NCBI GenBank assembly: GCA_003162635.1
Contig: PMNE01000065.1
Location: 114,398 to 165,139 of the forward strand
Direction of reading: 5' to 3'
DNA: 50,742 nt
From: Ignavibacteriota bacterium
GTDB taxonomy: Bacteria > Bacteroidota > Ignavibacteria > UBA10030 > UBA6906
The position numbers and the translations under genes are program-made. Below, one piece after another: positions 28,676 through 41,284 of the stretch. The notes below the pieces were generated by a model, which saw only the letters and a list, made by a program, of their open reading frames with translations, was not told the DNA's origin and made no database searches. How positions within the stretch are numbered: the first letter of the stretch is position 1; each line of letters begins with the position of its first letter.

Positions 28676-30512
28676 ATGACGAAGAACGTTCAAACCCTCG
28701 AGGAGGTTACCATCCGGTTCGCCGGCGATTCCGGCGACGGAATGCAGCTGACAGGAACCCAGTTCACCAATACTGTCGCGGCCCTCGGCAACGACCTGAG
28801 CACACTTCCCGACTATCCCGCAGAGATCAGAGCTCCTGCAGGCACCACCTACGGCGTCAGCGGTTTCCAAATCAAGTTCGGGAGCACCGACATCCTCACG
28901 CCGGGCGACTCCTGCGACGTTTTGGTGGCCATGAACCCCGCGGCGCTGGTCACGAACATCAAGATCCTCCGGACGGGAGGAACGATCATCGTCAACGAGG
29001 ATTCGTTCACCGACAAGAATTTCAAGATCGCCGGACTGACCTCCAATCCGCTCGATGACCCGGGCCTGGACCAGTACCATGTCCACCGCATCGGCATTAC
29101 CAAGCTGACCGGCAATGCGCTGGCCGACCTCAATCTGACCACAAGGATGGTGGAGAAGACGAAGAATTTCTTCGCCCTTGGGCTGATGTACTGGCTGTAC
29201 AACCGGGAGCTCGACCAGTCGATACGGTTCATCCGGGAAAAATTCGGCGCGAAAGACCCGGATGTGGCGGAAGCAAACCTCCGGGTCCTGAAAGCGGGAT
29301 ATAATTACGGCGAGACGACGGAGATCTTCACCACGCGCTACACTGTAAAACCTGCGAAGCTCCCTCCGGGAACCTATCGGAATATCATGGGAAACTCCGC
29401 AACCGCATTGGGCCTTGTTGCGGCGGCCGCGAAAGCGGGGTTGCCTCTCTTTCTTGGCAGCTATCCCATCACTCCGGCCAGCGACATCCTTCACGAGCTG
29501 TCGCGCTTACGGGAATTCGGCGTCAAGACATTCCAGGCCGAGGACGAGATCGCAGCGATTTGTTCCGCCATCGGCGCGTCGTATGCGGGCGCGTTGGCGG
29601 TGACAACAACCAGCGGCCCGGGCCTTGCTCTCAAGACCGAGGCGCTCGGACTTGCGATCATGCTGGAACTCCCCCTCGTGGTGATCGACGTACAGCGGGG
29701 CGGCCCCAGTACAGGCCTTCCGACAAAAACCGAACAGGCCGACCTCCTGCAGGCGGTCGTCGGCCGCAACGGCGAGGCACCGTTGTGTGTCATCGCCGCA
29801 TCGACGCCGGCGGAGTGCTTCACGGCGGCGTATGAAGCGGCACGGATCGCCATCAAGTTCATGACCCCGGTGATCTGCATGACCGACGGCTATCTGGGCA
29901 ACGGCGCGGAACCGTGGCGGATCCCGCGGGTCGATGATCTTCCCCCCATCTCCGTCCACTTTGCCACAGACCCCGCCACGTTTCAGCCGTATTCCCGCGA
30001 CCCGGAAACTCTTGCACGTCCCTGGGCCGTTCCTGGTACGCCCGGATTGGAACACCGGATCGGCGGTCTGGAGAAGCAACACATCACAGGAAATATCGAT
30101 TATGATCCCGACAACCATGACTTCATGGTCAAGATGCGGGAAGCAAAGATCGAACGGATCGCCCAGGACGTGCCCGAGCAGGAGATCGAAGGACCATCGA
30201 CCGGCGACGTCCTCGTGGTCGGCTGGGGAAGCACCTACGGTGCCATCCGGAGCGCGGTCTCCGCTCTCCGGGAGAAGGGAAAGAAGGTCTCCCATATGCA
30301 CCTCCGTTACCTCAACCCCTTCCCCCGCAACCTCGCGGGGCTGTTCAAGGGTTTCACCCACATCCTGGTTCCGGAGATCAACAACGGGCAGCTGATCAAG
30401 CTGCTCCGCGCCCGCTACCTGATCGACGCCCGGCCGTTCAATGTCATTAAGGGCCTCCCCTTGCGCGAAGAGGAAATCGAGGAACAGATCGAGTCACTGC
30501 TCGGAGAACGCC

Positions 30513-30520
<8 letters not shown>
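28676..30520 (+). CDS. korA: 2-oxoacid:acceptor (ferredoxin) oxidoreductase, fused gamma-alpha subunit
   Basis: RFAGDSGDGMQLTGTQF (gamma-like), GSYPITPASDILHELS, VTTTSGPGLALKTEALGLA and QRGGPSTGLPTKTEQADL. Confidence 0.93.
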
Positions 30521-31541
<1,021 letters not shown>

Positions 31542-31568
31542 CCTCCCGGGATTGAACGATGCTCACGA

Positions 31569-31596
31569 CCCCTCCGTGGAAACGGAGGGGTTTTTT
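31569..31596 (+). terminator. Intrinsic terminator after korAB
   Basis: CCCCTCCG-tggaaa-CGGAGGGG followed by TTTTTT. Confidence 0.93.
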
Positions 31597-31634
31597 GTTA
31601 TCCACGAAATGGGTATATTGGCGACAGAATACGC

Positions 31635-32654
31635 ATGACCCCACGAGACCTCCAACGTACTGAAGCGATTGAGCGCGTCGCCCCCCTGTTCACGACCCAC
31701 CGGAGCTTCGTCCTTACAACGCACGTCAATCCGGACGGCGATGGACTCGGCTCAGAGATTGCGCTTGCCGCCTGGCTCCGCGCCGCAGGAAAGGACGCGC
31801 GCATCATCAATCACAGTCCAACCCCGGCAATCTACCGCTTTCTCGACTCCGACCGGCAGGTGACCGTATTTGACCACGAGCGCGACAGCGGCGTGATCGC
31901 GGCTGCGGAAGTGATCATTGTTCTCGATACGAACCACCCGGGCCGCCTTGGCTCCATGGAGCAAGCGGTCCGTGCAAGCCGGGCCTTGAAAGTCTGCATC
32001 GATCATCACCTGAACCCCGATCCATTCGCGGACCACGCGATCATCGACGAAGAAGCGACGTCGACGGGCGAGATCGTGTATCGTCTCCTCCTCCACCTGC
32101 AGCCTCCCCCCCTGCCCCCCCTTGTTGCCTCTGCGTTGTACTGTGCGATCATGACGGATACCGGTTCCTTCCGTTACCCGAGGGTCGACGGGGAAACCCA
32201 TCGCATTGTGGCCGACCTGATCACATGGGGGGCCGATCCCGTCGCAATCTACGGCGAGGTGTTCGAACGATGGTCCCATGGACGGATTCATTTGCTGGGT
32301 GAGACGCTGATGAGTTTGAAGACCGAATATGGCGGTCTGTTGGCTCACGTCACGATCACGAAGGAGATGCTGCGCCGGACCTCGACCATGGAGGAGGATA
32401 CGGAGAACTTCACCACCTACCCCATGAGTGTCGAGGGGGTAACCGTCGGTCTCCTGTTTCTCGAAATTGATAACGGCGTCAAGGTGAGTTTCCGATCAAA
32501 GGGCGAGATCGCCATCAACCGGTTGGCGCAGATGTTTGGCGGAAACGGGCATACGAACGCCGCGGGAGCTCGCATCGAGGGGGGGAAGATTGACGAAGTC
32601 AGACGAAAGATCATCGCAGCGGCGCAAGAGTTCGTCACCACACGGAGAACCTGA
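31635..32654 (+). CDS. DHH/DHHA1 phosphoesterase, NrnA-like oligoribonuclease/PAP phosphatase family
   Basis: THVNPDGDGLGSEIALA, VLDTNHPGRLG, CIDHHLNPDPFAD and GNGHTNAAGARIEG. Confidence 0.93.
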   Translation: MTPRDLQRTEAIERVAPLFTTHRSFVLTTHVNPDGDGLGSEIALAAWLRAAGKDARIINHSPTPAIYRFLDSDRQVTVFDHERDSGVIAAAEVIIVLDTNHPGRLGSMEQAVRASRALKVCIDHHLNPDPFADHAIIDEEATSTGEIVYRLLLHLQPPPLPPLVASALYCAIMTDTGSFRYPRVDGETHRIVADLITWGADPVAIYGEVFERWSHGRIHLLGETLMSLKTEYGGLLAHVTITKEMLRRTSTMEEDTENFTTYPMSVEGVTVGLLFLEIDNGVKVSFRSKGEIAINRLAQMFGGNGHTNAAGARIEGGKIDEVRRKIIAAAQEFVTTRRT

Positions 32655-34177
32655 TGATTCGTGTCAGCGCACAGCGTACGACGATGAAGACGATCGACGC
32701 CGACCTTCTGGCAATCGGCATTTTTGAAGATCCTCATCTGTTTGCGGGGCAGATTGCCCCCCTTGAGAGACTCCTTGGCACGTCCATCGTCCCCCCGGAT
32801 GGGATTCCCTTTGCCGGCAAAGACGGCCAGACCATGCTTCTCTTCCCGAAAAATGCGCGCGTCCCGCGTCTCCTCCTCGTGGGATGGGGAAAGAGGGATG
32901 GATTCTCCATCGAGCGCATCCGGCGGGCGGCGGCCGCAGCGGCAAAAGTGGCACAAAGCTGCGGCGTTGCCACGGCGGCATTCCTCGAGCCCGATCCGAC
33001 AATGATCGCGCGGCTTTCCCCTGAGCCCGGGAACGGCATCTGGGTCACAGTCGCTGCCGCGGCCGCCGAAGGAATCTGGCTCGGGCTCTACACGTTCAAC
33101 CGCTACAAGACCACCAAAGACTCGCCTTCGCGCCTTCGCAGGTTCTTCCTGACCACGGAATCGACGAGCAAAGTGCGATACATGTCCAGGGGAATCGAGC
33201 ATGCCCGGATCGTCTCTTCTTCCGCACTCCTGGCCCGTGATCTCGAAAACGCTCCCGGGGACGAGATCCATCCCGAGTCGCTTGCGCAGGCGGCACGGCG
33301 TGCCGGAAGACGAAGCGGCTTCCGTGTCCGCATCCTCGATGAGCGGCAGATCCGGAGGATGCACATGGGAGGGCTGCTTGGCGTCGCGCGCGGCAGTCAC
33401 CGTCCCCCCCGATTCATTGTCATGGAGTACGCCGGCCCCCGTTCATCGGCGAAGAAACCGGTCGTTCTCGTGGGAAAGGGAGTCACTTTCGATGCCGGCG
33501 GCATTTCGCTGAAGCCCTCGGCGGGAATGGCGGAAATGAAGATGGATATGTCGGGTGCGGGCGCGGTCATCGGAACGATGTCGGCGGCCGCGGAATTGAG
33601 ATTGCCGGTTCATCTTGTGGGACTTGTCCCTGCGACGGAAAACCTTCCCGGGGGCGGGGCGCTCAAGCCGGGAGATATCGTCCGCCATTACAACGGGATG
33701 ACGACGGAAGTGGACAATACCGATGCCGAGGGAAGGCTCATCCTCGCAGATGCCCTTGCGTACGCCGGCAGGTATGACCCCGCACTGATCATCGACCTCG
33801 CGACATTGACGGGAGCCGTCGTCGTGGCCCTCGGCCACTTCGCCACCGGCATGATGGGAAACAACCCGGTCGCCCTTCAGGAGATGCATGACGCCGGAGA
33901 GCGCACATACGAACGCGTGTGGGAATTGCCGCTGTTCGAGGAATATGACCGGTTGATCCGCAGCGATATCGCAGACATCAAGAATGTGGGAGGGCGCTGG
34001 GCCGGCGCGATCACTGCCGGCATGTTCCTCAAGCGATTTGTCGGCGATCGCCGCTGGATCCATCTCGACATCGCAGGGACCGCGATAATGGAAGAACCCA
34101 CGGCGTATATCCCCCGCGGCGGATCAGGCGTGGGGGTCCGTCTCCTGATCGATTTTCTTGAACACTGGTCTGCATAG
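32654..34177 (+). CDS. pepA: Leucyl aminopeptidase (M17 family)
   Basis: LVGKGVTFDAGGISLKPSAGMAEMKMDMSGAGAVIG, NTDAEGRLILADAL and WIHLDIAGTA. Confidence 0.95.
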   Translation: MIRVSAQRTTMKTIDADLLAIGIFEDPHLFAGQIAPLERLLGTSIVPPDGIPFAGKDGQTMLLFPKNARVPRLLLVGWGKRDGFSIERIRRAAAAAAKVAQSCGVATAAFLEPDPTMIARLSPEPGNGIWVTVAAAAAEGIWLGLYTFNRYKTTKDSPSRLRRFFLTTESTSKVRYMSRGIEHARIVSSSALLARDLENAPGDEIHPESLAQAARRAGRRSGFRVRILDERQIRRMHMGGLLGVARGSHRPPRFIVMEYAGPRSSAKKPVVLVGKGVTFDAGGISLKPSAGMAEMKMDMSGAGAVIGTMSAAAELRLPVHLVGLVPATENLPGGGALKPGDIVRHYNGMTTEVDNTDAEGRLILADALAYAGRYDPALIIDLATLTGAVVVALGHFATGMMGNNPVALQEMHDAGERTYERVWELPLFEEYDRLIRSDIADIKNVGGRWAGAITAGMFLKRFVGDRRWIHLDIAGTAIMEEPTAYIPRGGSGVGVRLLIDFLEHWSA

Positions 34178-34246
34178 CGCGCCGGTATCATTTCTCCACA
34201 TTGGGCCGGTGGGGCACTCGTCTGACGTCTTCGTGGGAGGAGAACA

Positions 34247-35602
34247 ATGCGTACATTCGTGATGGCACTCGTGACGTTGGCAGCGGGAGCAGGGATGATG
34301 TGCGCGCAGCCCCGCGGAGATCCGGAAGAGCGCGGACCCCGCCTGGTCATGTACGATGCGGTCCCTCTCCCGGCCGACAGCGGCACCGCTGTCGTCAGGA
34401 TCGACGTTCACTACCGGATCGACCGGGCGTTTTTCGTCCCCGTCAAGAATTCCGACGGCGACGGCGAGAAGCCGTTTGTCCGACGGGGCGAGGTGCTGGT
34501 CGAGCTGATGGATTCGACATGGACCGCGGCGGCCCGTTCGCTCGCGAGGATCGTGGTCGGAGAGGAGAACGAGGAACGGATTCCTGAGGGACACTTCTGG
34601 GAACAGGGGATCCTCTCCTTCACCGTCCGCCCCGGGAGTTACACCATCCAGATCTCCGTCGATGATCTCGAATCCCGCCGCAACTTTACGGAGAAGACAC
34701 GGATGGTGACCGCGGGCGAACCGTCACGGACAGGGCTCGGATCGGCATCAACCATGTTCCTCGCCGGAGCCCCTGCTGAACCGGTTCTGCCGCCCTCTGT
34801 TGCGCCGACGAATATGGGAGGGGATCTTGTTTTCGGTGTTCCGGCCGCGCTTGCGGTTCTCTGGCAGCCTCGGGGAGGGGGGGACAGCATCCTGACTGTG
34901 GCAGTGAGTTTCCACCAGGTGCCCGCCGATGAAAATGATGAATTGTTCCTTCCGACGTCCACCACGACGAAGGCGATCATCCATCGCGGCGTTTCCTTAC
35001 GACCGGCGGCGGATGCGGGGGGCATCCGGTACCTCGTTCGCGGCGGGGGGAACACGTGCCTTGCCCTCATCCCCTTTCCCGCTGAGCGATTTCTCCTTCG
35101 TGCATTCTCCATGAATATTTCCCTCTCTGCCGGATTGGAGACGCACACTCTCACGCGGTCGTTCCGCATAATGTGGCCGGACATGCCCTTCTCGCTGAAG
35201 GATGTGGACTATGCGCTGGCGGCATTGAAGTACATTACCACAGAAGACGAACTTGATTCCCTGCGCAAAGGGAACTATGAGACCCGGAGAGGGAACCTGG
35301 AAGGATTCTGGCGGAAGCGGGATGCAAGGCCCAAGTCGGCTCTGAACGACGTGGAAGCGGAGTACTACCGACGGGTGGATTTCGCAGCAAGGAATTTCGG
35401 CACTCTACGCCAGCCGGATGGCTTCCATTCCGATCGTGGAAAAGTCTATATCCTTTTCGGTCCGCCCACGACAACGGACCGTTCGCTCGATCCCTCCACG
35501 GGATTCCAGGAAATCTGGACCTACAGCAAACTCAATCGACGGTTCACGTTTGTCGACCCGAACAAGACCGGGAACTACGTCCTCCAGGCCGGAGCCCCAT
35601 GA
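34247..35602 (+). CDS. GWxTD domain-containing protein
   Basis: C-terminal LEGFWRKRDARPKSALNDVEAEYYRRVDFAARNF...GRKVYILFGPP-type block (DRGKVYILFGPPTTTDRS). Confidence 0.85.
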   Translation: MRTFVMALVTLAAGAGMMCAQPRGDPEERGPRLVMYDAVPLPADSGTAVVRIDVHYRIDRAFFVPVKNSDGDGEKPFVRRGEVLVELMDSTWTAAARSLARIVVGEENEERIPEGHFWEQGILSFTVRPGSYTIQISVDDLESRRNFTEKTRMVTAGEPSRTGLGSASTMFLAGAPAEPVLPPSVAPTNMGGDLVFGVPAALAVLWQPRGGGDSILTVAVSFHQVPADENDELFLPTSTTTKAIIHRGVSLRPAADAGGIRYLVRGGGNTCLALIPFPAERFLLRAFSMNISLSAGLETHTLTRSFRIMWPDMPFSLKDVDYALAALKYITTEDELDSLRKGNYETRRGNLEGFWRKRDARPKSALNDVEAEYYRRVDFAARNFGTLRQPDGFHSDRGKVYILFGPPTTTDRSLDPSTGFQEIWTYSKLNRRFTFVDPNKTGNYVLQAGAP

Positions 35603-36597
35603 AACCCTTCATCGCGATAACGGTGGGGGACTACAACGGCATCGGGCCGGAAGTCGCCTTGACAAGCGCCCTTCTTCCCCGAATTCGGCGCATCTGCACG
35701 CCCATTCTTGTCGGACCTCTGGAGGCATTTGCCGCAACTGCACGCGGCCTGCGGATGGACATCCGCTTCCAATCCTGGCCCTGTCAGCACCGGATCCCGC
35801 GACGGACCCTCCTGATCCTCGATGTTGCTTCCCCCCTTCCTGTCTCCGTCGTGCCAGGAGCCGTTTCCGCGAGCGCCGGAGCCGCAGCGGGAAAATCCAT
35901 CGAGGCAGCAGTAGGTCTTGTGCAGAACGGATCGGCGGCCGCTCTCATCACCGCACCGGTTTCAAAGCGCTCCCTCCATCTGGCGGGATACGATGTCCCG
36001 GGTCAGACGGAAATGCTGCAGCGGCTCTCACGATCCCGCCAGGTGGCCATGATGCTCGTCTCCCCCACGTTGCGGGTGGGCCTTGTCACGATCCACCTCC
36101 CCCTGCGCGATGTACCCCTGGCTCTGACGCCGGGGCTGCTGCGGACACGGATCAGAATCATCCACGACGCTCTGCAGTGGGATTGGGGAATCCGGCGCCC
36201 CCGGATTGCGGTCCTGGGATTGAATCCGCATGCCGGAGAAGACGGGGACCTCGGCACGGAGGAGCAGCGCATCATCATCCCTGTTGTCGCCGCTTTTCGG
36301 AAGAAGGGGATGTCTCTCGACGGTCCCTTTCCCGCCGACGGGTTCTTTGCGCGTTACAAGCCCGGCATTTACGACGCTGTCGTCGCGATGTACCACGACC
36401 AGGGCCTCATCCCCCTCAAGATGGGGGGGAGCGGCAGATCCGTCAATGTGTCTGTGGGTTTGCCCATCGTGCGTACGTCGCCGGACCACGGGACCGCCTT
36501 CGACATAGCGGGAAGGGGGATTGCAGACCACGGGAGTATGGTTGAAGCCATCCGTCTTGCGGTGTCCATTGCCCGCAATCGCCGCCAAAGGAGATGA
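35599..36597 (+). CDS. pdxA: 4-hydroxythreonine-4-phosphate dehydrogenase
   Basis: ITVGDYNGIGPEVAL, ITAPVSKRSLHLAGYDVPGQTEML, LGLNPHAGEDGDLGTEE and YHDQGLIPLKM. Confidence 0.96.
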   Translation: MKPFIAITVGDYNGIGPEVALTSALLPRIRRICTPILVGPLEAFAATARGLRMDIRFQSWPCQHRIPRRTLLILDVASPLPVSVVPGAVSASAGAAAGKSIEAAVGLVQNGSAAALITAPVSKRSLHLAGYDVPGQTEMLQRLSRSRQVAMMLVSPTLRVGLVTIHLPLRDVPLALTPGLLRTRIRIIHDALQWDWGIRRPRIAVLGLNPHAGEDGDLGTEEQRIIIPVVAAFRKKGMSLDGPFPADGFFARYKPGIYDAVVAMYHDQGLIPLKMGGSGRSVNVSVGLPIVRTSPDHGTAFDIAGRGIADHGSMVEAIRLAVSIARNRRQRR

Positions 36598-37262
36598 CCA
36601 TGATATCGTTTTCTCATGTCGCTGTGGTGTACGATTCTCACCGGGTTTTGCACGACATCAGTTTCAAGGTCGAGCCGGGCCAGTTTGTTTTCCTTGTCGG
36701 TCAAACCGGTTCAGGAAAGACGACACTCTTGCGGCTTATTTCGATGGACATTCTTCCGACCAAGGGGATCGTGACGGTCGGGAAGTATTCGTCGCGCGGG
36801 ATCAGTCCGCGTGAGCTCCCTTTCCTGCGGAGGACTCTCGGAACCGTCTTTCAGGATTTCAAACTCATGGGAGACAGGAGCGTCTTTGACAACGTTGCCT
36901 TCACGCTCCACGTGACCGGCACAAAGGGGACGGAGATCAAGAAGAAGGTGATGCACACACTTGCGGACGTCGGGCTCACCCACGCGCGAAACATGCGCGT
37001 TCAGGAACTCTCAGGGGGTGAGCAGCAGCGCGTTGCGATTGCACGGGCTTTCGTTCACAATCCGCTCGTCCTCCTGGCGGACGAACCCACGGGGAACCTC
37101 GATCCCGGCACATCGGCGGAAATTCTCCAGTTGTTGTTCGACATCAACACGCGGGGAACCGCGGTGATTATGGCGACACACAACTATGAGTTGACCCGGA
37201 AGGCGAAGCAGAGGATCTTGCGGCTGGAGGAAGGGGGAGTACGGCAGGTTGAAAAGGCGTAA
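36594..37262 (+). CDS. ftsE: Cell division ATP-binding protein FtsE-like
   Basis: Walker A VGQTGSGKTTLLRLI, VFQDFKLMGDRSVFDNVAF, ELSGGEQQRVAIARAF, LLADEPTGNLDP. Confidence 0.9.
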   Translation: MTMISFSHVAVVYDSHRVLHDISFKVEPGQFVFLVGQTGSGKTTLLRLISMDILPTKGIVTVGKYSSRGISPRELPFLRRTLGTVFQDFKLMGDRSVFDNVAFTLHVTGTKGTEIKKKVMHTLADVGLTHARNMRVQELSGGEQQRVAIARAFVHNPLVLLADEPTGNLDPGTSAEILQLLFDINTRGTAVIMATHNYELTRKAKQRILRLEEGGVRQVEKA

Positions 37263-37280
37263 CAGCGCGGCGCCGCCGGG

Positions 37281-37532
37281 TTATCCGGCCACCGCCTCGA
37301 CCCTCTTCACCTCCGGGACATCCTTCATCACGGCACGTTCCACGCCCGCGCGGAGGGTCATGATGGAGATCGGACAAATCAGGCACGTACCCACCCATTG
37401 CACCTCCAGAATACCGTCATCCCGAAGCCGCCGTACCCGGATGTCGCCGCCATCCGCCCGGAGAAAAGGTCTGACGACCTCGAGAGAATTTTCAATCCGC
37501 TGCTCCACCGACAAGGGTTCCACGAATTTCAT
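37281..37532 (-). CDS. NifU-like (Nfu) Fe-S scaffold domain protein
   Basis: RPFLRADGGDIRVRRL...VQWVGTCLICPISIMTLRAGVERAV with CxxC. Confidence 0.92.
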   Translation of the reverse strand: MKFVEPLSVEQRIENSLEVVRPFLRADGGDIRVRRLRDDGILEVQWVGTCLICPISIMTLRAGVERAVMKDVPEVKRVEAVAG

Positions 37533-38650
37533 CCTCCCGGCGTCAATTGAATATCCACGGCGGGCGCTCCCCCTGAGGCGTTTCTGACGCTCACCTGTGC
37601 CGCCACATTCCTCGCAATCTTCCGGATAACCTCCGTCTGCGCCGGTTCGCGGTCATTTGCAGCGACCGGAATCCCCGTATCGCCGCTGACGCGGATGTTT
37701 GTGTAGATGGGAATTTCGCCAAGGAAGGGAACCCCCAACTCCTCCGCGGTCCGCTTTCCGCCTCCATTGGCAAAGATCTCCTCCCGTTGGCCACAGTGGG
37801 AACAGACGAAATAGCTCATGTTCTCCACAATGCCGAGCAGGGGGACGTTGACCTTCTCGAACAGGCGCCACGCTTTGATCGCATCGGCCAGTGAAACATC
37901 CTGGGGGGTGGTGACGATCACCGCCCCGGTGAGGGGGATCGTCTGCACCAACGTCAGTTGGATGTCCCCCGTTCCCGGAGGAAGGTCCATGATCAGGTAA
38001 TCGAGTTCGCCCCACGCGACATCCGACATGAATTGTTTCACCGCACCGCTCACCATCGGTCCGCGCCACACCACGGCTTGCATCGGGTCGACGAGAAATC
38101 CGATCGACATGACCTTGACGCCCCAATTTTCCATGGGGAGAAGCTTTTGCTCGACCATTCGCGGCCGCCCCTTGATCCCCATCATGAGCGGGATGCTCGG
38201 TCCATACATGTCCAGGTCTGCAAGTCCGACTCGTGCCCCGTCCCGCGCAAGGGCAACGGCCAGGTTGACTGCAACGGTCGACTTTCCCACTCCCCCCTTC
38301 CCGGAAGCAACCGCGATGGTATTCTTCACTCCCGGAAGCAACTCCGCATGCTGCGGCCTGGTCCGCTGCGTCACGCTGGAGGTCATGGTGACGGTGACCT
38401 CTCCTATTCCCTGGATAGCGTCGTGCAGCGCCCTCGAGGCGGCATCCTTCAGTTCGTCGCGCACGGGACATGAAGGTGTCGTCAGTTCGAGGCTGAAGCT
38501 GACATCGTTCCCCGTAATCGCGAGATTCTTCACAAAACCGAGCGTCACGATGTCCTTGTGAAGATCCGGATCCTTCACGACGCGGAGGGCCTCCAGCACA
38601 TGTTCTTCGCTCAGTGATTTCATGAGAATCTCTCCGCTCGTTGTCATCAT
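37529..38650 (-). CDS. Mrp/NBP35 (ApbC) family Fe-S carrier P-loop ATPase
   Basis: N-terminal MIP18-like domain; deviant Walker [20 protein letters not shown]-terminal CSHC motif (YFVCSHCGQ). Confidence 0.95.
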   Translation of the reverse strand: MMTTSGEILMKSLSEEHVLEALRVVKDPDLHKDIVTLGFVKNLAITGNDVSFSLELTTPSCPVRDELKDAASRALHDAIQGIGEVTVTMTSSVTQRTRPQHAELLPGVKNTIAVASGKGGVGKSTVAVNLAVALARDGARVGLADLDMYGPSIPLMMGIKGRPRMVEQKLLPMENWGVKVMSIGFLVDPMQAVVWRGPMVSGAVKQFMSDVAWGELDYLIMDLPPGTGDIQLTLVQTIPLTGAVIVTTPQDVSLADAIKAWRLFEKVNVPLLGIVENMSYFVCSHCGQREEIFANGGGKRTAEELGVPFLGEIPIYTNIRVSGDTGIPVAANDREPAQTEVIRKIARNVAAQVSVRNASGGAPAVDIQLTPGG

Positions 38651-39873
38651 TTCCGACCCGGAAGATGCATTTTCTTCCCGACTTCTTCGAAGGCCTCAAG
38701 TGCACGATCAATATCCTTCTTCGAAAGCGCTGCCGAAATCTGAGCACGGAGGCGCGCTTCCCCTTTGGGTACCACCGGATACCAGAGGCCTTTGATGTAC
38801 ACGCCCGCCTTCAGGAGGGCGCTGCTCATGTCCTGGGCGACGGAAGCGTCGCCGAGCATGATCGGCACAATTGGGTGCTCGCCGTCGATGATGCGGAATC
38901 CAAGGCCGGCGATTTCCTTCCGGAAGTACGATGTGTTTTTGTGGAGGCGTTTGACGATGGAACGATCCTCCATGAGCAGGGTGAGGGCCGCTGATGCCCC
39001 ATACACGATGGCGGGCGGGAGAGAATTCGAAAAAAGGTACGTCCGTCCTCTTTGCCTCATGAACTCAATGATCTCCTTCTTGCCGGCGATATATCCGCCG
39101 GCCGCTCCACCGATGGCCTTCCCTAGCGTTCCCGTCAGGATGTCGATCTTGCCATGGACATTCCTGGCTTCGGGCGTGCCGCGACCGGACTTGCCGCAGA
39201 CGCCGACGCCGTGGGAATCATCCACAAAGAGAATTGCATGATGTTCGCGGGCAACCTCAACCAGCCGGTCGAGCGGGGCAAGATCCCCTTCCATGCTGAA
39301 CACGCCGTCCGTCGCGATGATCCGAACCCTGTATCCTTTTTCCGCGTCCTCTGCAAGCTGGCGTGCCAGATCGTCGACCGATGCATGCGCGTAGATCTTC
39401 CGGTCCGCGGTTTCCGCGCGGCACAACCGTTGGCCGTCGATGATGCTTGCATGGTTGAGCCGGTCGGAATAGATAGCATCCCGGTACGTTGTTTCTCCCA
39501 TCGCATCGTTGGTGATGGCCGCGAAAAACGCCTCGTTGGCCGCCCAGCACGAAGAGAACAGGATGGCATCTTCGGTCCCCAGGAACTTCGCAATCTTCTT
39601 TTCCAGCGCCAGGTGGATACTCTGCGTCCCGCAAATGAATCGAACCGACGCGACGCCGTAGCCATAGTCCTTGATGCCGCGGATAGCGGCCTTGCGGACA
39701 GCCGGGTGGTTGGATAGTCCGAGGTAGTTGTTCGAGGCAAGCATCACCACCTTTTTTCCCCGAACACGGACAACGCCGTCCTGCGGGCTCTCCAGGGGGG
39801 TTTCATACTTGAACGTATTCTCCTGCACCATCCGTTCCAGCTCACGCGAGACAAGGCCAACGAGATCAGTCAT
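38647..39873 (-). CDS. kbl: Alpha-oxoamine synthase, most like glycine C-acetyltransferase
   Basis: [51 protein letters not shown] and [18 protein letters not shown]; start [15 protein letters not shown]. Confidence 0.9.
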   Translation of the reverse strand: MTDLVGLVSRELERMVQENTFKYETPLESPQDGVVRVRGKKVVMLASNNYLGLSNHPAVRKAAIRGIKDYGYGVASVRFICGTQSIHLALEKKIAKFLGTEDAILFSSCWAANEAFFAAITNDAMGETTYRDAIYSDRLNHASIIDGQRLCRAETADRKIYAHASVDDLARQLAEDAEKGYRVRIIATDGVFSMEGDLAPLDRLVEVAREHHAILFVDDSHGVGVCGKSGRGTPEARNVHGKIDILTGTLGKAIGGAAGGYIAGKKEIIEFMRQRGRTYLFSNSLPPAIVYGASAALTLLMEDRSIVKRLHKNTSYFRKEIAGLGFRIIDGEHPIVPIMLGDASVAQDMSSALLKAGVYIKGLWYPVVPKGEARLRAQISAALSKKDIDRALEAFEEVGKKMHLPGRK

Positions 39874-39892
39874 GGGAACAGCTCCATTTCGT

Positions 39893-41284
39893 TTACGGGT
39901 GTGCAGTCTTGACCAGGCGGGCGGCAAACGACCCGTCCATACCGTGCCGGTGGGGGAATGTTTCAACAAACCCTTCAGGATTCACCAGCGAGTCGCTGAC
40001 GAAAGCGCGCGCGTTGTCAAGCGTAAACTCAGGATGCCCTGTCAGAAACGTCCTGATGACATCCTGATTTTCATCCGGCTCTATCGTGCAGGTGCTGTAC
40101 ACCAGCACTCCGCCCGGCTTCACCAGGCGGGCTGCGTTGTCGAGCAACTCCCTCTGGATGGATTGCAACTTCATGATGTCCGACACATCCCTTTTCCACT
40201 TGATGTCGGGCTTCTTGGACAGGACACCCAGGCCGGAGCATGGAACGTCGAGGAGGACTTTGTCCGCCGCCGCTTCCTCGAGGGTCGCGGCATCTGCGCC
40301 GCGGAGCCGCACATTCCTCAGGCCAAGGCGCTCGCACGAAGCTTTGATCAGCCCGAGCTTTGCTTCGTACTTATCCACCGCGATCACCTCCCCCTCGTTC
40401 TTCATCATCTCCGCGAGGTTCGTGGTCTTCCCGCCGGGGGCGGCACAGAGATCGATCACCCGTTCACCGGGTTTCGGAGCGATCAGGAGACAGGGAAGGG
40501 CCGCGCTTTCATCCTGGATGGTGAACATGCCGTTGCGGAACAGATCCATCTGTCCGATGCGTGTCAGCGATTTTACATTGACGAAGTAATCGACATGTTT
40601 CGAGCCGGTATAGGCGATACCAAGCTGTTCCAACTGGCGCAGGAAGAGTCCCGGCTCAATCTTCAGTCTGTTGATCCTGAGGGAGAGTCCGGGCCGTTCG
40701 TTTCCGGCAATCAGAAGTTTCGCCGTTTCGTCGATGCCGAAGCGGGCGACCCAGCGCTTGACCATCCAGAAGGGGTGCGAGTAGTAAACAGCGAGGTACT
40801 GGACCGGATCGTCTTCCTTTGACGGATACCGTATCCCCTCCATGTTCCGTATGATGTTGCGGAGGACCGCGTTGACCAAACCGGCGGGCTTGTCACCGCG
40901 GAGGCGCTTGATGAACTCCACGCCTTCATTGACGGCAGCCGCGTGGGGGATCCGGTCGAGGAAGAGGATCTGGTACAGGGCAACGCGGAGGGTGCTCTTG
41001 ATGTTGATCTCCGACTTCGCAAAATTCCCGTGCGAAAAGCCGTTCAACACCCAGTCGAGGCGATTCTGCCAGCGAAGAACGCCATGCACGATTTCCGTCA
41101 GGAGTCCTTTGTCGGCGTCGTTCAGATCCGGCGACTTCAACTCGGCATCAAGGACCTTGTCGAGATACGAGTCGGTCCTCTCGACACGGTTGAGGACTTT
41201 CACGGCAGTCCCACGCGCCCCCCCGTACAGAGATGGCCGCGGAGTCGCCGGGGCCTCTTCAGGGGGTACGCTGCTCTCGCTCAT
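39893..41284 (-). CDS. rsmB: 16S rRNA (cytosine(967)-C(5))-methyltransferase
   Basis: NusB-like N-terminal domain; [39 protein letters not shown] and [16 protein letters not shown]. Confidence 0.95.
   Translation of the reverse strand: MSESSVPPEEAPATPRPSLYGGARGTAVKVLNRVERTDSYLDKVLDAELKSPDLNDADKGLLTEIVHGVLRWQNRLDWVLNGFSHGNFAKSEINIKSTLRVALYQILFLDRIPHAAAVNEGVEFIKRLRGDKPAGLVNAVLRNIIRNMEGIRYPSKEDDPVQYLAVYYSHPFWMVKRWVARFGIDETAKLLIAGNERPGLSLRINRLKIEPGLFLRQLEQLGIAYTGSKHVDYFVNVKSLTRIGQMDLFRNGMFTIQDESAALPCLLIAPKPGERVIDLCAAPGGKTTNLAEMMKNEGEVIAVDKYEAKLGLIKASCERLGLRNVRLRGADAATLEEAAADKVLLDVPCSGLGVLSKKPDIKWKRDVSDIMKLQSIQRELLDNAARLVKPGGVLVYSTCTIEPDENQDVIRTFLTGHPEFTLDNARAFVSDSLVNPEGFVETFPHRHGMDGSFAARLVKTAHP

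Noticed and set aside
39728-40822. 364-aa plus-strand ORF opposite rsmB/kbl
   Set aside because: Antisense artefact of codon bias; rsmB motifs are intact on the minus strand.
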